Below are positions 10,439 through 18,506 of a DNA stretch of 64,000 nucleotides, in pieces. The notes under the pieces were generated by a model. It did not search any database. It worked only from the letters and a program-made list of their open reading frames with translations, and had not been told where the DNA came from. A program made the position numbers and the translations under genes. This DNA comes from Amaricoccus macauensis (GTDB lineage Bacteria; Pseudomonadota; Alphaproteobacteria; Rhodobacterales; Rhodobacteraceae), in NCBI RefSeq assembly GCF_014201905.1, contig NZ_JACHFM010000005.1, forward strand, positions 124,001-188,000, read 5' to 3'. Positions within the stretch are counted from its first letter, which is position 1; the number at the start of each line of letters is the position of its first letter.

Positions 10439-10777
10439 ATGGCCGCGCCGGACCCGGGGGAGCCGGATCGCGGACGAAAGGTCTCGATCGGATTCATGGC
10501 GCTCTGGCTGATCGTCTGGTGCGCCGCGATCTTCATCGCGATCTGGGCGTTCGGCGGGGCCGCGTGGTCCGGCGACATCGGCGCGGCGATCTTTCTCGTG
10601 ATCTGGGTGATCGGCGCTTGCTTCGGCCTGGCGAGCGGCATCCGCCGGCTCGTCGGCCTCTCCATGGGCGAGCCGGTCACGAAGCGGCGACTGCGGCCGA
10701 ACGACTGGAACGACGGAATGCACTTGCCGGAGCGTGAAAACCGGCAGGAACCGGACCGCGGGGGCGATGGCAGGTGA
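10439..10777 (+). CDS. Small two-helix membrane protein, hypothetical
   Basis: 112 residues. A hydrophilic Pro/Asp-rich N-terminus (about 20 residues) leads to two close hydrophobic segments, FMALWLIVWCAAIFIAIWAF and GAAIFLVIWVIGACFGLASG, then a basic, hydrophilic tail. This fits an integral inner-membrane hairpin. The start ATG is four bases past the glpX stop, so it is probably cotranscribed with glpX. No family recognised. Confidence 0.7.
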   Translation: MAAPDPGEPDRGRKVSIGFMALWLIVWCAAIFIAIWAFGGAAWSGDIGAAIFLVIWVIGACFGLASGIRRLVGLSMGEPVTKRRLRPNDWNDGMHLPERENRQEPDRGGDGR

Positions 10778-10781
10778 TGGA

Positions 10782-10857
10782 TGGTGGGTGATGACGGACT
10801 CGAACCGCCGACATCCTCGGTGTAAACGAGGCGCTCTACCAACTGAGCTAATCACCC
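10782..10857 (-). tRNA. tRNA-Val (anticodon TAC)
   Basis: A 76-base cloverleaf on the minus strand: acceptor GGGTGAT pairs with ATCACCC, the D arm has TAGCTCAGTTGGTAGAGC, the anticodon stem CCTCG/CGAGG encloses TTTACAC (TAC at 34-36), the T arm has GGTTCGAGTCC, and CCA is encoded. Confidence 0.96.
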
Positions 10858-10869
10858 ATCTGAGCGCGG

Positions 10870-10899
10870 CTGATACCCCGGCGGGTGACTGGGAAGCAA
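10870..10899 (-). promoter_or_regulatory. tRNA-Val promoter candidate
   Basis: On the minus strand, TTGCTT, an 18-base spacer and TATCAG lie 12 bases upstream of the tRNA-Val 5' end. A moderate sigma-70 match. Confidence 0.4.
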
Positions 10900-10900
10900 G

Positions 10901-10916
10901 AGCGCCCTTCGGGGCT
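10901..10916 (-). terminator. Possible intrinsic terminator after the 30-codon ORF
   Basis: On the minus strand AGC-C-CC-GAAG-GG-C-GCT forms a short stem with one mismatch, followed by the T-rich CTCTTGCTT. It begins inside the stop codon of the small ORF at 10915-11007, which slightly favours that ORF being expressed. The stem is weak. Confidence 0.35.
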
Positions 10917-11007
10917 AGAGGTGTCGGTCGTCGTGCCGGCTTTCGGCACGCTGCTGGAGGTAGAGAGCGCAAAGCACGATGATCGAAATTGTTCCGACGA
11001 TCAGCAT
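10915..11007 (-). CDS. Candidate small membrane protein (30 aa)
   Basis: A 30-codon frame starting MLIVGTISIIVLCALYLQQR, i.e. one hydrophobic helix followed by a short, strongly charged tail (RAESRHDDRHL). GGAG lies seven bases before the ATG at 11007. A second in-frame ATG at 11058 would give 47 residues but lacks a Shine-Dalgarno sequence. The surrounding DNA is more AT-rich than the genome average, and a terminator-like stem begins at its stop codon. No homologue is known to me; the single-helix architecture is common among bacterial small membrane proteins. Confidence 0.35.
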   Translation of the reverse strand: MLIVGTISIIVLCALYLQQRAESRHDDRHL

Positions 11008-11181
11008 CTGTATCTCCGCAACCAATGTGACTGGATAAATGTCCACTACACGTATCATGACGTATGCGTTAAGTCGAGCCGGACGTCCGCGGAAATTCGC
11101 CGGTAGGCTTGATCCCGCCGGGATTGAGGGCATTTCTGCGGGAAGCAAAGCGACTGAGGCGAGCGGAAGGGGACAACGGAT

Positions 11182-11907
11182 TTGAGAAAACTCATTGCGG
11201 CGGCGGGAACTGCACTCCTTCTTGCGGGGTGCACCACTGCTCCGGCCCCCAACGACCTGGACTGGGATCCGCATCGCAGCTTCAACCAGACCGCCCACAA
11301 GGTGAACGTCGCGGCTGACCGCGTCGTCGTCGGCCCGGTGGCGCGCGCCTACGGCGAGGTGACGCCGCCGCTCCTGCGGCGCGGTATCACGAACGTGCGC
11401 GACAACTGGAAGCTTCCGGGGCACGTGGTGCAGTCGGCGCTGCAGGGCGACGGGCTCCAGGTGGCGAAGTCCACCACCCGCTTCCTCGTCAACACCACCT
11501 TCGGTCTCGGCGGCATCCTCGACCCGGCCAAGGACATGGACCTGCCGTACGAGGAAAACGGCTTCAACGAGACGTTCTACGCATGGGGCGTGCCCGAAGG
11601 GGGCTATCTCGAGATCCCGCTCGGCGGCCCCGGCACCGAACGCGACTGGACGGCCTGGGGCCTCGACATCGTGAGCGATCCGCTCAACTGGGTCCTGCCG
11701 CAGGAAGCGCTGACGGGCCTCACGGTGGTGGGCGGCCTTGATCTGGTCAGAAAGCGTTATGAGATGGACTCGATCATCGAGGCGCTCCTGCACCAGTCCG
11801 CCAACAGCTACGATGCCACACGCATCGCCTACCTGCAGAGGATGCGGGCGTCTCTCGGCGGTGGCACCAGTGTCGATACCTTGGAGGATGTTTATGCAAC
11901 TGAGTAA
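11182..11907 (+). CDS. mlaA: MlaA/VacJ-family outer-membrane lipoprotein
   Basis: 241 residues from a TTG at 11182, where AAGGGG lies about nine bases upstream; no better ATG gives the signal peptide. The lipoprotein signal MRKLIAAAGTALLLAGC places the lipidated cysteine at residue 17. Family signatures are DPHRSFNQTAHKVN, then TTFGLGGILDPAKDMDL, FYAWGVPEGGYLEIPLGGPG and DPLNWV. MlaA extracts mislocalised phospholipids from the outer leaflet of the outer membrane and passes them to MlaC. It overlaps mlaC by 14 bases. No mlaFEDB genes are in the window. Confidence 0.93.
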   Translation: MRKLIAAAGTALLLAGCTTAPAPNDLDWDPHRSFNQTAHKVNVAADRVVVGPVARAYGEVTPPLLRRGITNVRDNWKLPGHVVQSALQGDGLQVAKSTTRFLVNTTFGLGGILDPAKDMDLPYEENGFNETFYAWGVPEGGYLEIPLGGPGTERDWTAWGLDIVSDPLNWVLPQEALTGLTVVGGLDLVRKRYEMDSIIEALLHQSANSYDATRIAYLQRMRASLGGGTSVDTLEDVYATE

Positions 11908-12514
11908 ATCCGGCGGCCTCGGCCGCCGCGACCTGCTGCTCGGCCTCGCGGCCACCGGCGCGCTGGCGGCTTTCGGAGCCCCTGCGCACGCCCAGGCGAC
12001 CGCGCAGGCCCAGACCTTGGTAACCAGCCTCTCGGACCAGCTGACGCAGCTCGTGAACTCCGGTCGAAGCGACGAGCAGATCCTGTCCTCGTTCGAGAGC
12101 CTCCTCGGCCAGTACGCCGACATGAGCGCGATCGGCGCAAGCGTGCTCGGCCCGCCGTGGCGCAGCGCCTCCTCGACTCAGAAGCAGTCGTTCATCCAGG
12201 CGTTCTCGCACTACCTGTCGCGCCGCTATGGCAAGCAATTCCGCCAGTACAAGAACGCCCAGATCAAGGTGACCGGCGCCAAGGATGGCGGCCGGGTCGG
12301 CGTGCTGGTGAACAGCCAGGTCCTGCGGCCGGGTCAGGAGACGGTGAACGTCGACTGGCAGATCAGCTCGGGGAGCGGCTCGCCGAAGGTCGTGAATCTG
12401 GTGATCGAGGGCGTCTCGATGCTGGCGTCCGAGCGCGCCAACATCGGCTCCATGCTCGAGGCTGCCGGTGGCAGCCTCGACAAGCTCATCGCGCAGCTGA
12501 AGTCCACGACCTGA
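11894..12514 (+). CDS. mlaC: MlaC-family phospholipid-binding periplasmic protein
   Basis: 206 residues. The start ATG at 11894 has GGAGG at 11883-11887 and lies inside the end of mlaA. A twin-arginine type leader GRRDLLLGLAATGALAAFGA is followed by an AHA cleavage site near residue 33. The mature part has the Ttg2D/MlaC pattern (FESLLGQYADM, then QKQSFIQAFSHYLSRRYGKQF, then VDWQI...KVVNLVIEGVSM). It should carry phospholipid between MlaA and the inner-membrane MlaFEDB complex. Use of Tat rather than Sec is a reading of the RR motif, not proof. Confidence 0.92.
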   Translation: MQLSKSGGLGRRDLLLGLAATGALAAFGAPAHAQATAQAQTLVTSLSDQLTQLVNSGRSDEQILSSFESLLGQYADMSAIGASVLGPPWRSASSTQKQSFIQAFSHYLSRRYGKQFRQYKNAQIKVTGAKDGGRVGVLVNSQVLRPGQETVNVDWQISSGSGSPKVVNLVIEGVSMLASERANIGSMLEAAGGSLDKLIAQLKSTT

Positions 12515-12533
12515 GGGGCGCCCCTGTCGGCGG

Positions 12534-13745
12534 TCAGCGACGCCTGATCGCGTTGTCCGCCGGCAGGAACACCGTTACCAGCCCGATAAGCGGCAGGAAC
12601 GCGCAGACGTGGTAGACGAAGAGAATGCCCTTTGCGTCCGCCACCATGCCGAGGAACGCCGCTCCGACCCCCGCGACGCCGAAGGCGAAGCCGAAGAACA
12701 GCCCCGAGATCATCCCCACCCGGTTCGGCACCAGCTGCTGAGCGTATACGATGATCGCCGAGAACGCCGAGGCAAGCACGACGCCGATGATCGCCGAGAG
12801 CACCGCGGTCCAGAACAGGTTGGCGTAAGGCAGGGCCAGCGTGAACGGCAGCGCGCCGAGGATCGAGACCCAGATCACCGCCTTGCGCCCGATCCGGTCG
12901 CCGATCGGCCCGCCCGCGAAGGTGCCGAGCGCCACCGCGCCGAGGAAGACGAAGAGCAGGAGCTGCGAATCGCGCACCGAGACGCCGAAACGCTCGATCA
13001 GGAAGAACGTGTAGTAGCTCGTGAGGCTCGCGAGGTAGAGGTACTTCGAGAATACCAGCAGCGCGAGGATGCCGATCACGATCACCACCTTGCGGTGTGG
13101 CAGCGCCGATTCGGGTGCCTTGGCCTTCGGCCCGGAACTCCGCTGCGCGTGCAGCGCCTTGGCCCAGGATCCGACGTTCCAGAGCAGCACCATGCCGGTC
13201 AGTGCCAGCACCGAGAACCAGGCGATCGACGACTGGCCGAACGGCAGCACGACGTAGGCCGCGAGAAGCGGTCCGATCGCGGAGCCGGTGTTGCCCCCCA
13301 CCTGAAACAGCGACTGCGCGAAGCCATAGCGCCCGCCCGAGGCGGCGCGGGCGTTGCGCGAGGAGTCCGGGTGGAAGATCGACGACCCGATGCCGATCGA
13401 CGCCGCGGCGAGCAGCAGCACCCAGTACTGCGTCGCGAACGCGAGGATGACGAGCCCGAGGAGACTCGCCCCCATGCCGATGGTCGCAAGCCGGAACATC
13501 GGCCGCTTGTCGGTGACAAAGCCCACCGCCGGCTGCAGCAGCGACGCGGTCACCTGAAACACGAAGTGCAGCACGCCGATCTGGGTGAAGGTCAGCGCAT
13601 AATTCTGATGCAACACCGGATAGATCGCCGGAAGCAGCGACTGAATGGTGTCATTCAGCAAATGGCACGCGCTGAGTGCAAACAGCACCGACAGCGCAGT
13701 ACGGGTTTCGGGGGTGGTCGTCGGAGAAGCGGTTGAAATCGACAT
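12534..13745 (-). CDS. MFS transporter, fosmidomycin-resistance (Fsr)-like
   Basis: About 403 residues with 12 predicted membrane segments. The Fsr subgroup pattern is clear: ALSACHLLNDTIQSLLPAIY at the first helix, IGVLHFVFQVTASLLQPAVG, and SIFHPDSSRNARAASGGRYG. Fsr proteins are proton-driven exporters, known for fosmidomycin; the natural substrate is unknown. The ATG at 13745 (MSISTASP) was preferred to upstream starts at 13817 and 13835 because the extra residues are uncharacteristic. It converges on mlaC with a 19-base gap that includes the palindrome GGGGCGCCCC. Confidence 0.9.
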   Translation of the reverse strand: MSISTASPTTTPETRTALSVLFALSACHLLNDTIQSLLPAIYPVLHQNYALTFTQIGVLHFVFQVTASLLQPAVGFVTDKRPMFRLATIGMGASLLGLVILAFATQYWVLLLAAASIGIGSSIFHPDSSRNARAASGGRYGFAQSLFQVGGNTGSAIGPLLAAYVVLPFGQSSIAWFSVLALTGMVLLWNVGSWAKALHAQRSSGPKAKAPESALPHRKVVIVIGILALLVFSKYLYLASLTSYYTFFLIERFGVSVRDSQLLLFVFLGAVALGTFAGGPIGDRIGRKAVIWVSILGALPFTLALPYANLFWTAVLSAIIGVVLASAFSAIIVYAQQLVPNRVGMISGLFFGFAFGVAGVGAAFLGMVADAKGILFVYHVCAFLPLIGLVTVFLPADNAIRRR

Positions 13746-13856
13746 CACTAGGGCCCGGGGGGAGAAAAGCGGGCCGGCGCAGACGGCCTCGCTCTCTCGT
13801 CGCATGCGTTGCTGCATGATGCAACCCCGCCCCACGGCCAGTCTGCCGTCAGGATC

Positions 13857-15131
13857 TCAGATGCCGGGCACCAGATCCATGCAGCTTGGCGGGCCGTCGG
13901 GATAGAATTCAGCCGGCACATAGCGCGCTTCGGTCACGATCATGTTACGATTCGCGTCCCATCCCATGTCGCGTTCCCAGACCAGCCCGCCGTCAGGCGC
14001 CGCCTCGAAGACGCGCCCCTGCTCCGCCTCGGTGACGAGAACGTTGCCGTCCGGCAGCATCTGATGCTTGCCGCGCTGCCAGCTGTAGAACGGCGTCGCC
14101 TCCGTTCCCGCGTAGACCGTGCTGACTGCGCGGGTCGCGGGATCGATTCGCAGGATGTGCGAGGCGCCCGATCCGGTGTGGTTGTCGTAGACCGTGATGG
14201 TGCCGTCCGGCTGGAAGTCGGGATCGTGCTGCTTCAGCCATGGCCCGTGCTGCCACCAGCGCAGGGCGCCGCTTTCCGGGTCGATGACCGCCACGAGATT
14301 GAGCTCCCGCAGGCTGATGAGCAGGTCACCCGCCTCGAACATCGGAAAGGCCGCCGCCATCTCCGGCCGGAGCGGCTCCACGTCGTTCGCGTGGAACGGG
14401 TCGGACGGATAGGCCAGCCCCTCGCCGTTGCCGTCGATCGTCGCCCGCACCGAGAAGACCCCATCCTGACCGCCATTGGCCGGCAGGATGTCGCGTCGCA
14501 GATCGAGGGTTTTCGTCACCTCTCCGGTCGCGGCGTCGAGACGCTCGATCGCCTCGTCCCGCCAGACCCACAGTCCGCCCTCGCCGTCCGAGGAAATCGA
14601 GTGGTGGTAGTTGCCGCGCTTCACCCAGGTGGCGTTGCCGCAGGCGTCGAGCCGCGCAATGGCGCGACCGGCGTCGAAGGTGACGGCGAGCGAGCCGTCG
14701 TCGAACACTTCCATCCCGTGAAGCATCACGTGCAGCGGCTTCGGCCCGTCCGGGTCGAGCCGGCGATAGTCGACCGGCCAGCGGTGCAGCATCCGCCCTG
14801 CGCCGTCGTAGAGCCCGACCTCGAAGGCGGAGGTCTCCTGCTGCTCGCTCAGCCCGGCGATCAGCACATAGCCCGGCTCGACCGCCTCCGGGCGCTCCAC
14901 GCGGTAGCGCTCCGCCTCGTCTCGGCCGGCGTTGCGCGCCGGAACGAGATGCCGTGTCGGCTCCAGTTCGAGATCGTTGCGCCAGTTCGCGCCGAGATCC
15001 CGCACGGTATCGAGCGCCAGGCTCACCTGCGGGTTCGGAAACCAGTCGTTGCGCGCCGCCGCCACGCCATAGGCGACCGACAGGGCCATGGCAGAGGCGA
15101 GAAAGACCGTTGCCGCCTTGCGATCACTCAT
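13857..15131 (-). CDS. Arylsulfotransferase (ASST)-like protein
   Basis: 424 residues with an N-terminal hydrophobic segment (VFLASAMALSVAYGVAA, residues 9-25) that is either a signal peptide or a membrane anchor. The rest is a beta-propeller-like series with the ASST family's histidine-bearing repeats: LHVMLHGMEVFDDGSLAVTF, GNYHHSI, DPFHANDVEPL, HDPDFQPDGTITVYDNH and GKHQMLPDGNVLVTEAE. True ASSTs move sulfate from a phenolic sulfate donor to an acceptor in the periplasm through a sulfohistidine. Which histidine would serve here needs alignment. It overlaps the upstream sulfotransferase gene by four bases (ATGA). Related proteins without sulfotransferase activity exist, so function is tentative. 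Confidence 0.78.
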   Translation of the reverse strand: MSDRKAATVFLASAMALSVAYGVAAARNDWFPNPQVSLALDTVRDLGANWRNDLELEPTRHLVPARNAGRDEAERYRVERPEAVEPGYVLIAGLSEQQETSAFEVGLYDGAGRMLHRWPVDYRRLDPDGPKPLHVMLHGMEVFDDGSLAVTFDAGRAIARLDACGNATWVKRGNYHHSISSDGEGGLWVWRDEAIERLDAATGEVTKTLDLRRDILPANGGQDGVFSVRATIDGNGEGLAYPSDPFHANDVEPLRPEMAAAFPMFEAGDLLISLRELNLVAVIDPESGALRWWQHGPWLKQHDPDFQPDGTITVYDNHTGSGASHILRIDPATRAVSTVYAGTEATPFYSWQRGKHQMLPDGNVLVTEAEQGRVFEAAPDGGLVWERDMGWDANRNMIVTEARYVPAEFYPDGPPSCMDLVPGI

Positions 15132-16213
15132 GCCGCAGCCTCCCCAGCTCCGATGCAGCGGTCCAGCAGCGCGCGGTGCAGCCGCCGCGCCCGCTCGACC
15201 AGCGCCGACGGCAGTGCCAGCTTGTCCACCGGTCGCCCGCTCTGAGGCCGGAAGACCTCGGCCGCCGTCCGAAGTGCCTCACCGTCCGCCTCCGCGCCGA
15301 TCGCGGCGGCAAGCTCGCCGATCTGCCGCAGCGGATCGCCCGACAGCCGGTCGAGCGAGACGAAGATCGCCTGCCGCCCGGCGTTGCGCAGCACCGCCTC
15401 GTAGGCGTCGCACCAGTACTCCAGCCAGAACGCCGGATCGTCGGCCGCAGCGATGTCCGCCGGGCCTGCGAAAGTGATGGGCCGCAGGGCGGCGCCGAAC
15501 TCGAAGTGCCCGAGCCCCTCCATGTAGGTCCGCGCGAAGTCGTCCTCGGCGTGCAACTCGACAAAGCGCCTGTGCTGCCGCAGGAGCGACGCCGTGTGGG
15601 ACAGCGGGTCACGCACCGGCACCACCACCGCGGCATCGGGGAAGGTCGCGGCGAGGAGCGGCAGCCGGGCGATGTTGGCGTTGTTCTTCGAGAGATACCG
15701 CGTCGCGCCCTCTGTCCCGGCGGCGACGACCTTGGCCATGTGCTGGCGGAACGCGCGCTCGAAGCCCGGATCGCGCTCGTCCGCCTCCCACGGCAGGATC
15801 CCGGTCGCGCGGTAGTGCTTCGGCCAGAACGCCATCCAGAGCGGTTCCTCGAACGCCTCGGGGCTGTCGAACCCCACGTCGAGCCCGTCGCCATGCGCCC
15901 GCTCGCCCAGCGCCGACCGCTGGCGGAAACGACGGCTCGCGTCGGTCCAGAGCAGCGGCAGCAGCGGGAACGGCATGTGCCGGTAGGTGGCGCTGGCAAA
16001 CTCCGGCAGTCGGGTCAGCGCCTCGAGCACGACCGTCGTCCCCGCCCGGGGCAGCGACGTGATGAAGACTGGCCGCCGCGCATGGGCCGGGTCGATCCGG
16101 TCGCGGAACATCGACGTCTCGGCGCCGGCAAGGCGCCGTTGCAGCCCGAGCGTGCCAAACCCGAGACGGTGCATTGCCCGGTCGAGCCTGCCATAGGGGG
16201 CCGCGCCGCTCAT
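15128..16213 (-). CDS. PAPS-type sulfotransferase
   Basis: 361 residues. The 5'-phosphosulfate loop is SLPRAGTTVVLEALTRLPEF at about residues 53-72, and the 3'-phosphate region VVVPVRDPLSHTASLLRQHR is near 198-217. That places it in the Sulfotransfer_1/3 superfamily, which moves sulfate from PAPS to hydroxyl or amino groups of carbohydrates or lipids in the cytoplasm. It overlaps both neighbours by four bases (16210-16213 and 15128-15131), so it is translationally coupled to a membrane protein upstream and an ASST-like protein downstream. Acceptor unknown. Confidence 0.85.
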   Translation of the reverse strand: MSGAAPYGRLDRAMHRLGFGTLGLQRRLAGAETSMFRDRIDPAHARRPVFITSLPRAGTTVVLEALTRLPEFASATYRHMPFPLLPLLWTDASRRFRQRSALGERAHGDGLDVGFDSPEAFEEPLWMAFWPKHYRATGILPWEADERDPGFERAFRQHMAKVVAAGTEGATRYLSKNNANIARLPLLAATFPDAAVVVPVRDPLSHTASLLRQHRRFVELHAEDDFARTYMEGLGHFEFGAALRPITFAGPADIAAADDPAFWLEYWCDAYEAVLRNAGRQAIFVSLDRLSGDPLRQIGELAAAIGAEADGEALRTAAEVFRPQSGRPVDKLALPSALVERARRLHRALLDRCIGAGEAAA

Positions 16214-16599
16214 GTCAGGCGCTCCACGGCGACCCAGGCCAGCGTGCCCACGACCATTGAGGCAATGAGGAACGGCCAGCCCACCGCCGTCGCGAGCAGC
16301 GCGTCGAGCGGATAGAGGCCCGCCGCCGAGCCCGCCCAGATCAGGGCCGCGGAGGCCGCCACGGCAGCCCCGCCGATCAGCGTGATGGCGATGAAGCCGC
16401 GAAACAGACCCGCCGCAGCCTGACGCGCCGCGCGTTCCTTCTCGTCATCGGACAGGGCGCCATTCCGCAGCGAGGCGGCCGCGCTGCGCGCAGTTGCGAC
16501 CGCCCGGCCCCCGGCTCCGGCCGCATCGAGCAGCCGCAGCACGACGACGAAGACGAGGATCGCTGCGATCAGCGCCGCGACGATCACTTGCCCGACCAC
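16210..16599 (-). CDS. Membrane protein of the sulfotransferase operon
   Basis: 129 residues with three hydrophobic segments: VIVAALIAAILVFVVVLRLL at the N-terminus, FIAITLIGGAAVAASAALIW in the middle, and VGWPFLIASMVVGTLAWVAV at the C-terminus. A charged stretch (ALSDDEKERAARQAAAG) lies between the first and second. No family recognised. It overlaps the sulfotransferase start by four bases and starts inside the end of the preceding small gene (16-base overlap). Confidence 0.75.
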   Translation of the reverse strand: MVGQVIVAALIAAILVFVVVLRLLDAAGAGGRAVATARSAAASLRNGALSDDEKERAARQAAAGLFRGFIAITLIGGAAVAASAALIWAGSAAGLYPLDALLATAVGWPFLIASMVVGTLAWVAVERLT

Positions 16600-16838
16600 T
16601 CGTCGGAATTCCGGCCCTCCGGGGCGTTGGCGTTCGACGCCGAGCCGCGCAGCAGACGCTTCACCGGATACCAGACGAATCCCACGATCGCGAGAAACAC
16701 CGCGCCGATCAGCGCGAGCACGGTGCCGATCGCGGTCAGCCCGGCGCCCGGACCAACATAGGCCGCGGCGATGCCGGGGATCAGGACGAGCGCAAGCGCC
16801 GAGGCGATCATGCCCTGTAGAATGGGACGGTGTGACAT
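16584..16838 (-). CDS. Small membrane protein heading the sulfotransferase operon
   Basis: 84 residues from the ATG at 16838, with AAGGGG seven bases upstream. It has a signal-peptide-like first helix ending IPGIAAAYVGPGAGL, then a second helix TVLALIGAVFLAIVGFVWYP with a basic cytoplasmic turn (VKRLLRG) and a hydrophilic tail. Small proteins with an A-Y-x-G/D-P-G-x-G motif near glycan-modification genes are familiar to me, but I can name no family or function. It is the first gene of a four-gene overlapping run. Confidence 0.75.
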   Translation of the reverse strand: MSHRPILQGMIASALALVLIPGIAAAYVGPGAGLTAIGTVLALIGAVFLAIVGFVWYPVKRLLRGSASNANAPEGRNSDEWSGK

Positions 16839-16901
16839 GGCGAACCCCTTCTCTCGGTCACTGGACAAACGATGGGCCATGCGCGTGCGTTCCACGCGAC
16901 C

Positions 16902-16983
16902 AACGTACGACACCCGAAGGGCGCATGTTTTTCGCACCGAAACGACACCTGCAGGGCCCGCTTTGGAGATAATGTCGTACGTT
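16902..16983. promoter_or_regulatory. Perfect 11-bp inverted repeat, widely spaced
   Basis: AACGTACGACA at 16902-16912 is matched exactly by TGTCGTACGTT at 16973-16983, with 60 bases between. It sits in the 238-base divergent gap between the sulfotransferase operon and dgt. The spacing suits two operator half-sites bridged by a looping regulator, or a long-range RNA stem. Confidence 0.5.
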
Positions 16984-17076
16984 TTGCCTCGATTGTCCAA
17001 CATACCGGCGAAATCCCGCCGAATGGCGCCGGCTTCCGGGTCCCGGCACAATGGGTTAAGAGGGCATCGGACCCGC

Positions 17077-18249
17077 ATGGATGTGCTGATGACCGCACCG
17101 TTCGCTACCCTTCCCGACGCCAGCCGGGGCCGGCGGTTTTCCGAGGCGGAATCGGCTCATCGCTCGCCGTTTCAGCGTGACCGGGACCGGATCATCCACT
17201 CGTCCGGCTTCCGGCGGCTGAAGCACAAGACGCAGGTCTTCGTGGAGCATGAAGGCGACTACTATCGCACGCGCCTTACCCACTCGATCGAGGTGGCGCA
17301 GGTGGCCCGCACCATCGCCCGGGTGCTCGGGCTGAACGAGGAACTGGCCGAAGCGGTCGCGCTGGCCCATGACCTCGGCCACCCGCCCTTCGGCCACACC
17401 GGCGAGGATGCCCTCGCCGCCCTGATGGCGCCCTACGGCGGATTCGATCACAACGCCCAGGCCCTGAAGATCGTCACGAAACTCGAGGCGCATTACGCCG
17501 ATTTCGACGGGCTGAACCTCACGTGGGAGACCCTCGAAGGCATCGCCAAGCACAATGGCCCCGTGCTGCCCGACCCGGTCACGGGAGAGATCCCGTTCGC
17601 ACTTGCCGATGCCAACGCCGGCTTCGATCTCGACCTCGCCACCCACGCCAGCGCCGAGGCTCAGGTCGCGGCGGTGGCGGACGATATCGCCTACAACAAT
17701 CACGATCTCGCGGACGGCCTGCGCGCCGGTCTCTTCACGCTGGAAGACCTGCGCGAGCTGCCGCTCATCGGCCCCTGCGTTGCGGCGGTGGACGCCCGCT
17801 GGCCGGGCCTCGCGCCGAGCCGGCGCCAGCACGAGGCGTTGCGGCGCTTCTTCGGGCTGATGGTCGAGGACGTGCTCGCCTCCAGCAAGCAGCGCCTCGC
17901 CGAGGCCGCGCCGGGGAGCGCCGACGCGATCCGCCACCTCGGGCATCCGGTGATCGGCTTCTCCGAGGGCACGTTCACCGAACTGAAGGCGATCCGCCGC
18001 TTCCTCTACGTGCGGATGTACCGCCATTGGACGGTGCAGCGGATGCGCCGCAAGGCGCGCGTGGTGGTGGAGGAACTGTTCCGCACCTTCTCCGAGGCGC
18101 CCGAGCTCATGCCCTCGGAATGGAACGCCTGCGCTGCCCTCGACAGCACCGGCCGGGCGCGGGTCGTCGCCGACTACATCGCCGGCATGACCGACCGCTT
18201 TGCCCTTCAGGAACACCGCAAGCTGATCGACCCCTTCGTCAAGGGTTGA
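17077..18249 (+). CDS. dgt: Deoxyguanosinetriphosphate triphosphohydrolase-like protein
   Basis: 390 residues from the ATG at 17077; MTAPFATLP at 17089 is an equally possible start. It is an HD-superfamily enzyme that cleaves dNTPs to the deoxynucleoside and tripolyphosphate. Metal-site motifs are RLTHSIEVAQVARTIAR, the HD pair in ALAHDLGHPPFGHTGED (about residues 97-113) and VADDIAYNNHDLADG. Its length matches the type-2, non-Enterobacteriaceae dGTPase subfamily. The open frame reaches back to 16771, but homology begins at RFSEAESAHRSPFQRDRDRI. Confidence 0.95.
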   Translation: MDVLMTAPFATLPDASRGRRFSEAESAHRSPFQRDRDRIIHSSGFRRLKHKTQVFVEHEGDYYRTRLTHSIEVAQVARTIARVLGLNEELAEAVALAHDLGHPPFGHTGEDALAALMAPYGGFDHNAQALKIVTKLEAHYADFDGLNLTWETLEGIAKHNGPVLPDPVTGEIPFALADANAGFDLDLATHASAEAQVAAVADDIAYNNHDLADGLRAGLFTLEDLRELPLIGPCVAAVDARWPGLAPSRRQHEALRRFFGLMVEDVLASSKQRLAEAAPGSADAIRHLGHPVIGFSEGTFTELKAIRRFLYVRMYRHWTVQRMRRKARVVVEELFRTFSEAPELMPSEWNACAALDSTGRARVVADYIAGMTDRFALQEHRKLIDPFVKG

Positions 18250-18506
18250 GCCCCGGGGGATATGCGCGCGCAGGTCTTCAGCCGGCGCCGGCTTGCGCGT
18301 TGAGGGTCATCAGAACCCATTGCCGCTCCGGCTCTTTCCGCGACTTCGCCACGGGCGTCGACACGGGCTTGCGTCTCTAGGGCGCTCTGTTTTGAGGAGT
18401 GGTGAGCCGCGGCATCTGCAACCGCATGGGGAGCCCAGGCGGGCCCCGGTTCGCGTCCGGGCAGCTTGAGGTAATGCTGCGCCGGAACGCGCGAACGAAG
18501 GTAGAA

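Larger units (their letters stand above)
10858..11181. other. Intergenic region, tRNA-Val to mlaA
   Basis: 324 bases with no gene above 60 codons that I can support. It holds the tRNA-Val promoter candidate, the 30-codon minus-strand ORF with its terminator-like stem, and the mlaA leader (AAGGGG at 11167-11172). The 10970-11080 part is locally AT-rich. Confidence 0.6.

Noticed and set aside
12514-12533. GGGGCGCCCC palindrome between mlaC and the MFS gene as a terminator
   Set aside because: Only ten bases with no loop space and no T run; noted but not annotated.
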